This document shows positions 12,801-22,869 of a stretch of 64,000 bases of DNA, piece after piece. This DNA comes from Paramarasmius palmivorus. Lineage: Eukaryota > Basidiomycota > Agaricomycetes > Agaricales > Marasmiaceae. Position numbers and translations under genes: made by a program. The DNA is taken from positions 496,001 to 560,000 of the forward strand of contig JAYKXP010000030.1 of the NCBI GenBank assembly GCA_037176845.1. Reading direction: 5' to 3'. The notes beneath the pieces are model-generated. The model was not told where the DNA came from, searched no databases, and saw only the letters and a program-made list of their open reading frames with translations. How positions within the stretch are numbered: position 1 is the first letter of the stretch; every line of letters starts with the position of its first letter.

Positions 12801-13400
12801 ACAATGAAGGAGGAAACCCGCTCGAAACTTTCCCAAGCTATGCTAGCGCACCCATTCTATCAGTCAATGCGAACAGTGGAGGACATCATTCGGGACTTTC
12901 TACAAGGCAAAGGCATCCCATGCCCGCGACTTCTCAGTGCGGTTTCAAGCAGGTTCAACAAGGGAGTTAATCTTGAAGACGCGATCTCAGACGGTCCGAG
13001 TGGAGATACTTTTCGATGTAGGATGTTTTGTTGGGCTGCAACGGGAGTTCCATTCGTCTTACTAGATGAACCCAAGATAGAGGTGCGCCTTCCTGTGGAC
13101 AGCTTTGTCATCGTTTACGCACCCGTTTGTTTTCAGGTTCGACTTGTGGATGAAACGGATGAATCTTACTCAAGAGAGTCGGTGGGCCATAGAATATCGT
13201 TCTTGGAACAGGGGGTATGCCGATTCAGAACTTGCCCGCGACTGGTGCTACTTCCTGCGCCTTACATAATTCAGCTCCTGGAAGACAGCTACGAAGAATT
13301 AGAAGAACCGGAAGCGGAGAAGAAATGCGCAAGAATTGCTCTGCATCATTGGCTCCTTAGCACCATACTAGATAACGTTGGAACCAACAACATATTGTAA
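9823..13400 (+). CDS. Pro/Ser-rich protein with degenerate HECT-like domain
   Basis: Nine exons (9823-10596, 10652-11054, 11105-11322, 11372-11611, 11660-11931, 11986-12430, 12483-12647, 12702-13082, 13137-13400) join in frame to about 1053 residues. The N-terminus has a Pro/Gln/Thr low-complexity tract (about 9946-10075) and a basic KKKRGK patch; exon 4 is a Ser/Arg-rich tract (SISSAS-like repeats). The last third resembles a HECT ligase: GPGVEREVVHTLAKEYL like the N-lobe start, GLCLLYGYPVD like the GLALYHG motif, FQAFLEGF like the FREGF region, and FRTCPRLVLLPAPYI in the position of the catalytic TCFNxLxLPxY loop, with the Cys kept. If active it would transfer ubiquitin, but the match is distant and could be a non-catalytic relative. 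Introns of 48 and 54 bp are multiples of three. ATG 9799 is an alternative start. Confidence 0.65.
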
Positions 13401-13537
13401 TTTTACATACGACTCCTATACTCTACATGGCAATACAAGCCCTTAATGTCTCTCCGGTGCTTTCGTTTGACTCAGTTCCTTGATCGAGGTAATGGTAATT
13501 AAAGACAGGAGGCTACGGTAGCGTAATCGTCAGCTCT

Positions 13538-15498
13538 TCACCAGAAGTCGTCAACTGTGTCCTGATCCGGTCCATCTGCCAGGTCTTCTACGCTCAAATC
13601 CATCGGAGAAGGTTCGCCTAGCACCACAGGCTCAAATACATCGTCCGCCGACAAACTGCAGCTGGCGTCAACGCCCGCTGCTTTTGCAGCCTTTACTGTG
13701 GGATATCCGAGCTCGGAGGTTTGAAACATCGTCGCTTGGTTAAACCACACCATCGAGCCTCTGCCCCGAGCCTCTTGCCAGTCCTGATCATGAGCTGCAT
13801 CCTCTTTTCCACAGTAGCATAGTGGGCGGCTATTATGGGGAGTAGGCGGCTCCCCTTCGGTAACTAAAAACTCTATAAAGCAGGTTAGTCAAGGCGCCAG
13901 GCCAGATTCAAATAATCACTTACGTGCCCGGTCGATGTTAAAATGAAGAAATAGAGAGGAGGGGTATATGAGAAATACCCCTGGCGGTAGTTCCAACACG
14001 ATCCCGGCTTCCCAAATCACCAACCAACAGCGCTCTCGGTGGTTGAAGTGGCCGTAGATGAAGATCATGCAAACCCCAAGGGCGACGTTTTTAAAGTCTA
14101 CATGGGGTTCGCATAAGACTCGATCTACTCCTGCACGAACTCCGTTGAGGCAAAAGTTGAAAAAAATGCCGCCATAAGGGGCTTTGAACCCGTGATTGGC
14201 CTCCATATAGGCCGAACATCGTCTATACCTTTCGTATATTCCAGGAAAGTGGCGCCTAACCAGAGAGCATCCCATCCCAGTGATTTGTGCGAACGGCCTC
14301 TTGCGATTGAAGTATGAATTAACCTTGTTGAGTTGTTTCTCGTGCCAGCGACTCATTTTGGGAACCTAAAGGGTGCTAAGCTGGAAAAGGCAGGGCTAGT
14401 TGGTCAAACGTACCACCTTATTGTTTCTATCATAGCCAGATATACAAAACCAGTGATTCCCGCGTAAGTTGTGACGATACTCCGGCGTTGTGGGGGGTGT
14501 CGTATCTGAGATGAACTGGCTTGCCTCACTGATGATGGAAGGCATGAGACTTTTGATAAAGTTAGTGATGAAGGATCGAAATATAACAAGGCGACGGCGG
14601 CCGTCTGCAATCTTTGTCTCCTTTCTGAAGATAGATTGAGTAGCAGCTAGGTAACGATGTCGGGATGCTTACTCTTGATATGGAATCGGGGTTAAGTTAG
14701 GGATGCGCTCTTTCCTACTCAGAGCGCTGGTGATCTCTTCTCGACAGTCTTGAGAGGCGTTAAGCCCTGCCCATCTGGGCTTGGAAACCCTGGCGTTGAC
14801 GGTGACGTCCACGAAACCTTTTTTAGCGACGAAAGACTCGGCCTTGATGCCGCGCCCAGCCTCGCTGCGCGCACGGCGTTTGTCTTTGCGACTCGATCCG
14901 GTGGAAGGTAGTTGTGAAGGTGGAGCGCATGGGTCACTTCATTCGTGGTTAGAGCTAGGGTTGTCTGACGTAGCTGGATGCTCACTGCTGATAATCAACC
15001 TCAGGGGGATCAGCAGGACCCCAACTTGATGCCCCCTTGAGTTTGCTACGCCTTCTCCTTTTCTTCCGCTTCGGAGAGCCTCTGGGTGTTTTGCTTGTAT
15101 AGGAGCTTTCGGAGTCGGTAGGGGATTGTTCAACGGAGGGTCTGTGCAAGGTATTTTGTGTTCAGAGGTCAACGGAGGCGTCAAGTATGGGGTGCTTACT
15201 CGTGCATCGAGGCATCAATTTCTGAACTACACTCGGGTGACTGTTCTTCGTCTTCAGCTGTGCTTCAAATTTGAACTATGAATCATGCTTTGCCAGTTTA
15301 CGGGTAGAGACGGGCTCACCTATGGCGAAGTTGAGGGTCCTGGTTGCGTAGATGTGCTTGGTTGTGCTCGTGCCGGAATATGACCAAATCCTCGAGCAAA
15401 AGACCGCCGGACATCAGCCCTTCCGAAATGGCTGTATCAGGGAACATGGAGTTCACCAGCGTCGCTACGGAGCGAGTAAAGTAACGGAAGGAGGACAT
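13538..15498 (-). CDS. TET/JBP-like 2OG-Fe(II) dioxygenase
   Basis: Seven exons (15498-15320, 15262-15200, 15141-14986, 14936-14673, 14624-14414, 14365-13924, 13872-13538) give 549 residues. The N-terminal third is Ser/acidic and carries a basic cluster KRKKRRRR, a plausible nuclear signal. The C-terminal half has the double-stranded beta-helix pattern of the large Agaricomycete TET/JBP-like family: CEPHVDFKN (HxD iron ligands), a WEAGIVLELPPG strand, PSSLFLHFN (distal His), then RGSMVWFNQATMFQTSELGYPTVKAAKA. Members of that family are predicted to oxidise modified bases in DNA; whether this branch does so is not known to me. All seven exons join without frame loss, so the gene looks intact. 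It is convergent with the HECT-like gene, 137 bp end to end. No transposase gene is seen beside it. Confidence 0.7.
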
Positions 15499-17015
15499 GT
15501 TGTGAGCGTAAAGTGAGGTTGCGACCTTGATCCCGTTGGCGTCCTCTTAAATCGTTCGGTTGGGACGTTTGGTCTTCGCTGGACTTCGTGAGTCATGAGA
15601 TGAAGCCAACTTTCAGCTGGTTTCCTTCATGGGTAGGCTTGAGGTCTGAGCTGCATCTGATAGGAGCTACTGGAATTCTTCTGAGTGTTTTGGGCCAGAT
15701 TCTGGTATCTTGTGGTTTGACATGCGGTTGATGCAGGTCATGGGATGAAGCCAAGATTCAGATAAGTGCTTGTTCAGAATCAACGATTCCCATGCCCAAA
15801 TTCATGTGACTCAGAACTACACAATCGATTATCGAACCCCTCAATGCACAATTCCTGACTCGCTGTTATTTTACGACACGGGCTGTATTGTATGAATGGC
15901 TAATACGGGAAAGAAGTACAAAGGGGATCGTCCGAATGACAAAGTCGTGCTTATAGCCCCCGACCGACTGGAATTCGAGCTGAACATCCCGAGCTAGAAG
16001 GCTGCAAACCGGTAGAGCATTTTGTCCGAATGACGCAGAGCCATCTTATAGAGTAGTTCGTGTGGAGTGCTCCCACAGCCGTCATCTAGCCCGTCGCATG
16101 ACAGCCCATCGGATATGCTAAATAATCTAGCACACGTAGCGCACAAACTGCGACCGTAAGAGACAAGACGGACGGGCGTTCATCTCCAGAGCCTAGAGTT
16201 ATTGTACTTTTTAGAAGTCGCGAGAGCGTTCAAGCGTTCAAGATCCGCAGACAATTTGTCCTGAAGCTTGATAGTCCTGATTTCAAGAGTAAGAATGCTC
16301 GAGGTCCGAGAGACGTCGGGAATGCGGCAACCCAGCTGGTCAAGAAGACTGATTGATATTCGAAGATGTCGATTCAGATGAGACTGCGGTTAGGCGGTGT
16401 GGGAAGTTAAACTGATACTGATACGAGGATCAGCTAGAGAAGAGAGAGCGCTCGAATCAGAGAGTCGAGTAGAATTTTATACAGAAACGCTCAATGACTC
16501 GACCGTGTACAGCTGGTGATTTGAGAAACTAATGATGGACATCAGTCAGGTACCTCAACGAGAAGAAAAAAAAATCCAGAAACCTTTGATACCTTCAGAT
16601 CTGAGTATATGTATGCAAGAAGATTCAAGACCTATAAGGATAATCGAGAGCTCGACTCGGAGTGAGGAGAGAAGGCGAAAATTTTGCTGATTCAGCAGCA
16701 GTCGGAGTTTGAATTTCTCGAACATCAACCGGTGGGCTTGTTCCACTCCACTACCATCATCTACTCTCTCCAGCTACGGTCCCTTTGTATTTCCTCATTT
16801 CTCTGCTTTCTCTCCTCTCTTAATTCTCTACCCTGTGAGTATCTTTCCTGTTCTTTCATTTCCTCGACGGTTTTGGGTCTGCTTGCAGGGTCTCCTTATG
16901 GTTACCTTGCGGTTTTCCCCCTTTCATAATTCATCTTTTTCTCTTTTCTTCTCTTACCATACTTACCCTTTCTTTTCCTTAGTAACTGCATCACTCCCCA
17001 TCTTTACTCTCGTCG
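15499..17015. other. Intergenic, no gene supported
   Basis: About 1.5 kb without a convincing frame. The right-hand 300 bases are very pyrimidine-rich and resemble a housekeeping promoter/5' leader, as expected if the upstream region of the kinase copy was duplicated with it. Confidence 0.45.
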
Positions 17016-18253
17016 ATGGCAGACGGTTCCTCTCACAGACTAGACCTCCGAGTTGGTGGCAAGTTATAGACTGGGAAAGAGGATCGGTTCGGACTCCTTC
17101 GGTGCGTTGTGAAGCTTCATAGCCGCATGACATTGTCACTGACTGAATTCCGTCTCACCTCTACAGGTGACATTTGCCTGGGTGTCAACATCATTTCTGG
17201 CGAGGAAGTCGCCATCAAGCTCGAATCAGTCAAAGCCAAACACCCCCAGCTCGAGTATGAATCCAAGGTCTATAAGACCCTCGCCGGTGGTGTTGGTGTT
17301 CCTTTCGTGCGTTGGTTCGGCACCGAGTGCGACTACAATGCCATGGTCTTGGACCTTCTCGGACCTTCCCTCGAGGATCTCTTCAACTTTTGCAACCGAA
17401 AGTTCAGCTTGAAAGCCGTTCTCCTTCTCGCCGGCCAGCTTGTGAGTCATAAGTCCGCATTGAACAGCATTGAACATAGACGCTCACGACATGTCATATC
17501 AGATTTCCCGCATCGAATACGTCCACTCACGCAACTTCATCCATCGTGACATTAAACCCGACAACTTCCTGATGGGCATTGGCGATTTCGGTCCGCCAAA
17601 AAGTTCAGGGACCCCAAAACACACCTTCATATCCCGTACAGGGAAAACAAGAACTTGACCGGTACCGCCCGGTACACCTCAATCAACACTCACCTTGGTG
17701 TCGAGCAGGCTCGCCGAGATGACCTCGAGTCTCTTGCCTATGTGTTGATGTACTTTCTTCGTGGCGCGCTCCCATGCTACCAAGAAGCAGAAGTAGGACC
17801 GTATCATGGAAAAGAAGATGACCACTCCCACGGACTTGCTCTGCCGAGGTTTCCCCAACGAGTTTGGTATATTCCTGAACTATACTCGTGCCCTTCGCTT
17901 CGACGACAAGCCCGACTACTCCTACCTTAGCAAACTCTTCCGTGATCTCTTCGTTCGCGAGGGTTACCCGTACGATTCCGTCTTCGACTGGAGCGTCCAG
18001 CGAACCCAGGAGGACCAGGATTCCAGCCAAGACCGCTACCGGTCGTCGCAAGGTCGTTCAGGAGGAGGATGACCAACGCCCCAGTGACAGAATGTAAGGG
18101 TTGGGTAGTGACTCCATTCTTTTCTGTTGTGGATTGTCACTAATCACCTTTATTTTTAGGTTGCGCTTTCACACTCGTCAGGCTCAGCAGGCTGCTCCTG
18201 GTGCTGTTGGACAGTAGCGTGGTGGTCGTGGACGAGATGCTGAGCTTTGGTAA
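17016..18253 (+). pseudogene. Casein kinase 1 (HRR25/Hhp1-type) pseudogene, introns retained
   Basis: The sequence is unmistakably casein kinase 1: [82 protein letters not shown] and [20 protein letters not shown]. It is broken in several places. One extra T in the glycine-loop exon creates TAG at 17067-17069. About 27 bases are missing just before DFG (near 17583). One base is missing right after DFG (near 17591). A further deletion near 17773 removes the ALPWQG region and shifts the frame. A TAG at 18215-18217 interrupts the Gln/Gly-rich tail. Several introns are still present with usable sites, so this is a DNA-level duplicate, not a retrocopy. It cannot make a working kinase. Confidence 0.9.
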
Positions 18254-19399
18254 ATGACCTATATCATTGGCTCGTTTTATTTGCTTTGCGCGCGTCCGGG
18301 GTGTTTCTGGGGCGATGTGGGGGTGGAAGGTAGGGGAATATGTGTATCGCCCAGGTTGTTGGTCATTGGAATGCTTTTGCTGTGCGGGTTACTTCCGGCA
18401 GGGCGTTCATGGGGACGTCGAGATTGGGTAGGGGCACGCCAAGGTTTAGCGATCGTCAAAGGAGCGTGGCCGCAGTTCTTTTCCCTCATATCCACCATCT
18501 CCGACACCTTCATGATACCTCGCTCTTTTCGAGTCAACTTTTAAGCCAGTCGACGGCCGTATCACCAATCATACAGCAATGTTACGTCTCACCGGTATTT
18601 TACGCACACATCATAAATTGGCTCGCGCTCGCCTCTCCATTTCACTCGATCACGGACGCTTTTTCATTTCAGGCCAGTATACTTCCTAATCCTCGGAGAG
18701 GGAGGGATGCTTGCTGCTCTTTTTCCTCTATATTCTCGTCACGTATACTTTCCATCACTCAGCGTCTGTGCCTGTTTCAGTGAAACGCTCACCGTCCTCT
18801 CGTATACTCGTCTCTTCCAACCGTGCTTTGATACGGTTACGTTTCATCACTCACCATCATCATCCATCCCATTTCCTTGCACTCATTATCGATCGCACAC
18901 ACTCGTTGTCTGGTTCATGTTTCATTCCTCGTCGTCTATCGGTTCCCGGATTTCATCATAATAATTCTGCCATTTTGTAGTCCTTTCATCCTCCACCTCT
19001 TCCAGAATTTGTAGATATGGACAAATTCCGTTGAGGGCGCGCGGATGAGAGAGGGCGCCGCGACGGCTCGGGGTGTTGGACTGGGTCGTTCGTCTATGCT
19101 GTTGGGAGATGTCAGGTCAGAGGGTGCACGTTTTAGAGGTACCTTGCTCATGACTTTTGTTACGTCTTCAGGAAATGATTTATCTATTACCCTCGTTCCG
19201 TAGTCTTCCCAATGCTGCAATGTAGTTTTAATTACACAGGGAAAAACGTGAATTTTGTGTCGTTGTTAAATGGAATTTCGCCGCCTAAGAACAGAGTGAT
19301 GAGTTTGCTTGAGACAAATATTGACGTACAGCATTGGAACCAAACAATCCTTCCACGTCCACATTCGTCTTGACCAGCTCAGCAGTACCTCTGCAAAAT
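18254..19399. other. Intergenic between two housekeeping pseudogenes
   Basis: It contains the first copy of the ~300 bp dispersed repeat (18717-19018). The stretch before ATG 19400 is probably the old gamma-COP promoter. No gene is supported. Confidence 0.5.
18717..19018 (+). repeat. Dispersed ~300 bp repeat, copy 1
   Basis: It starts CTCTTTTTCCTCTATATTCT and ends CCAGAATTTGTAGA. It matches 22068-22362 in the same orientation over its whole length with scattered substitutions and small indels; shared blocks include AACACTCGTTGTCTGGTTCA and TCATGTTTCATTCCTC. No long frame is conserved. It looks like a non-coding mobile or 3'-flank element. Confidence 0.8.
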
Positions 19400-22036
19400 A
19401 TGGCGTTTCTCGCCCTCACTTTCCAGAACAAAAAAGAGGACGAGAGTGGGTTGAGCTCGTATTACAACAACAAGACCACCACCATCCAGGAAGCACGCAT
19501 CTTCAACGAATCTCCAATCAGTCCACGGAAATGCAGGGCATTCCTTACACGGATCGTCTACTCGCTTTACATTGGAGAAACCTTTGGAACCCAGGAGGCG
19601 ACGACGTTATTCTTTGGGCACCACCAAACTCTTCCAGTATAAAGATGTACGTCCCTGAATTCTTCGATTTCTAGCTTTGAGCTTGACATATTCCATTTCA
19701 ATACAGGCTGCACTGCGTCAAGCAGTCTATCTCGCGATCAAGGAGCTTGCGACAACAGCAGAGGATGTAATCATGGTTACTGCGAGTGCCATGAAGGGTG
19801 TGCAGCCGACTTCAGAGGTCATTTACAGACCAAATGCTATTCGAGCGTTGTGTCGTATTATCGACGTACGTTCTCTTCGTTTCGATGCCAGCAAATGGAT
19901 TTTGACACTTTAGCTATAGCCTTCAATGGCTCAATCAGTCGACAGATTATTCAAGTCGGCCATCATTGACCGAAACCCTGCCATCTCCTCATCCGCACTC
20001 ATCGCTTCATATCACCTCGACCCATTCGCCAAAGATATCATTAAACGATGGGTGAATGAAGCGCAGACCACGGTTGATTCCAAGACATCTTCGAGCTATT
20101 TCAGCACGTCCAGTGGAGGTAACTCGAATGTCAGCGGTCCTCAGACGATTCCTTCAACAAGCCACATTCCTCAATACCATGCTCTCGGTCTTCTATATCT
20201 CATGCGTCAACAAGATCGGATGGCCGTGACCAAAATGATCCAGCAACTGGGCGGCGGTAAATCTGGTTCTGGGACGACCTTGAAAAACCCTATGGCACTC
20301 TGCACGTTGATTCGGTATGCCGCTAAAGCCATGGAAGAGGATCACAAGTAAGTCCTTTCTACGTGCTGTGATTCGTCTTTTCTTATTTCGTGTACAGCAT
20401 CCAGAGACAGATGCTAGACCTATTGGAAGGGCGGTTGCGTCACAAGAGCGACATGGTCAACTTTGAGGCTGCTCGTGCGATTTGCGAAATGAAATACGTG
20501 AACGCCCAGCAATTGACGAAGCCAATAGCTGGTGTGTTTCTTTCTTTGTTAGGCTATACGCAATCTCACCAATTCTAAAGCCTTGCAACTGTTTTTATCT
20601 TCGCCCAAGCCCGTTCTCAAATTCGCTGCCACTCGTACTCTTGCTGCACTTGCCCTCACGCATCCTGCTAGCGTCGCCACCTGCAACGTTGACCTCGAAA
20701 GCCTGATTGCTGATTCCAACCGAAGTGTCGCTACCTACGCTATCACAACGTCACTCAAGGTACGTTTGTGACGTGTTATTCTCTCTCTCAAAGGTGCTGA
20801 TGTCACTTTAGACTGGCAATGAAGCTTCCGTGGACCGTCTGATCAAACAAATCACCGGTTTCATGGCAGAAATCAGCGACGAGTTCAAGGTTATTATCGT
20901 CGACGCTGTCCGTTCCCTCTGCCTAAAATTCCCTACGAAACACGCGTCTATGCTCGGTTTCCTTTCTGGTGTCCTACGGGACGAAGGTGGCTATGAATTC
21001 AAGCGTGCCGTTGTGGAGGCCATCTTTGACACGATCAAGTTCATCCCTGAATGCAAAGAACAGGCTCTCTCACACTTATGCGAGTTCATTGAAGACTGTG
21101 AATTCACCAAGCTGTCTGTTCGTATTCTACATTTGTTGGGTATGGAAGGGCCCAAGTCGCCGCAGCCTACCAAATACATCCGCTTCATCTACAACCGGGT
21201 TGTTTTGGAGAATGCGACTGCTAGAGCCGCAGCTGTGGCGAGATTGGCCAAGTTTGGCGTCAATGCCAAGGATAGCGCGCTTCAGAAGAGTATTGCAGTT
21301 CTTTTGAACAGGTTAGTGTGCGCTTCTAGGTTGGGGACGTAATCCTAACAGCATTCGTAGGCGCTTGGACGACGTAGATGACGAAGTTCGGGACCAGGCT
21401 GCATTGTACTTGAGAACTTTCAAGGAGAAGCAGCTGGCTGAGGTCTACGTTAAAGAGGGTAAATCGGGAGTGTTCGATTTACTTCCATCACTTATCTTAT
21501 CACTTTCTAGAATCCGTCTTCTCTTTGGCCGCTCTCGAATCCAAGCTCGTCGCATATGTCAAAGAGCCAGCCCAACCTCTGGGCTTCTCTGATGTGCCCA
21601 AGATTAGCCGCATCCAGGCCTCCCAACAGGCCGCCCAAGAAGCCGCTCGTAAGTTGTGCATTTCAAAGTTTGCTGTCTCCTATCTCACAGCCTTCTTAGG
21701 CCCGAGCACCTTGGAGACTATTGGCGTTCCGGCGTCAACGAAGAAATCGGACTCTCCGCCACCACCCGCTGCTGCAGAACGACAACCACAATACGCACAA
21801 CAGCTGGCAAAAGTTCCCGAGTTTGCTTCATACGGACCTGTGCTCAACAGCAGCGCTACTCCTGTGCAGCTTACTGAGTCTGAAACTGAATACCAAGTCA
21901 CCTGGGTCAAGCACATCTTCAAAGAACGTGTTGTCTTCCAGGTACGCCTTGGTGTCTTGCTGTTGTGCTTGTCATTAATGAACTTCTTTTGCAGAATACT
22001 CTACCCGATACTGTTATAGAACGGGTCGAAGCCCTG
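19400..22036 (+). pseudogene. Coatomer subunit gamma (gamma-COP/SEC21) pseudogene, frameshifted and 3'-truncated
   Basis: Conceptual exons give gamma-COP from its start (KKEDESGLSSYYNNK, ESPISPRKCRAFLTRIVY) through the alpha-solenoid ([64 protein letters not shown]) to TESETEYQVTWVKHIFK. Gamma-COP is the scaffold subunit of the COPI vesicle coat. Two lesions are seen. One extra G in the run 19616-19618 shifts the frame at the end of exon 1 and gives a stop 30 bases on. After the NTLPDTVIERV segment (about 22034) the sequence leaves the family, so the whole appendage domain is gone, and the second ~300 bp repeat starts 35 bases later. The other introns and exons are well preserved, so inactivation looks fairly recent. 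Confidence 0.88.
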
Positions 22037-22869
22037 CATATTCTCATCACGTACACCTCCTATCTCGCTCTTTTTCCTATATACTCTCATCACGCATGCC
22101 TCCCATCGCTCAGTGCCTGCGTCTGTTTCATCGAAACGCTCGCTACCCCCTCCTACAATCGTCTCTTCCAACTGCGCCTTTATAGGGCTACATTTCATCA
22201 CTCACTGTCATCGTCGATTCCACCTCCTTTTGTTCATCATCCGTCGAACACACTCGTTGTCTGGCTCATGTTTCATTCCTCATAGCCTATTGGTTCCCAG
22301 ATTTTGTCATACAATTCCACCTTTTGTAGCCCTTTCATCGCCCTTCCCAGAATTTGTAGACGTAACCAAGCCGATAGTCGCTCGTACAAAGGCTGCTTGG
22401 GTTAGGAGTAGCACTAAGCGCCGAAAGGCTGGTCACAGGTTTCAAGTCACGAGAGCAAAGTCACGGGGAAATGTTTTGTTGATTTCTCACGACTCTACGC
22501 TGCCTCTCTCGCCCACTCTACACGTTTGGTTCATCGACGTGTAGCCCAATCGGGGTCCCGTGAACTCGGGTTGTGGGCTCTCATAACCTCAAGCTTCAAC
22601 CTGCTTGCTTCACCTCTTTACCCCCTCATCACACTGCGCCCAAAAGGACGACTCGAAAAAACTGCAAAGCCCCCAGGCCACGCTGGTGATAACCCCTCTC
22701 GCCTAGCAAACATGCGCCAAACGCGAGGCTCATTACGCATTACCTACAGAGATACCGCAAGAAGCCTGGACTACCCCACCCTTGCACCGACGCCAACCAA
22801 CTTTAAGGTGAGCACATTCGTCCAAAAACGCCCTATAAACCAGCAGTGCTAACTTCTACAGCCATTACA
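22037..22869. other. Repeat copy plus promoter region of the F-box gene
   Basis: After the gamma-COP breakpoint comes repeat copy 2, then about 450 bases that resemble the region at 29480-29660 (see findings). A good 5'-leader intron candidate runs from 22808 (GTGAGC) to an acceptor CTACAG at 22860, just before ATG 22870. Confidence 0.5.
22068..22362 (+). repeat. Dispersed ~300 bp repeat, copy 2
   Basis: Same orientation as 18717-19018, beginning CTCTTTTTCCTATATACTCT and ending CCAGAATTTGTAGACG. It abuts the breakpoint of the gamma-COP pseudogene. A short extra partial copy of its first bases (ATTCTCATCACGTACACC, about 22039) lies directly upstream. Confidence 0.8.

Noticed and set aside
13538..15498. 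KDZ-type transposon around the TET/JBP-like gene.
   Set aside because: No transposase frame or terminal repeats were seen in the 15 kb around it.
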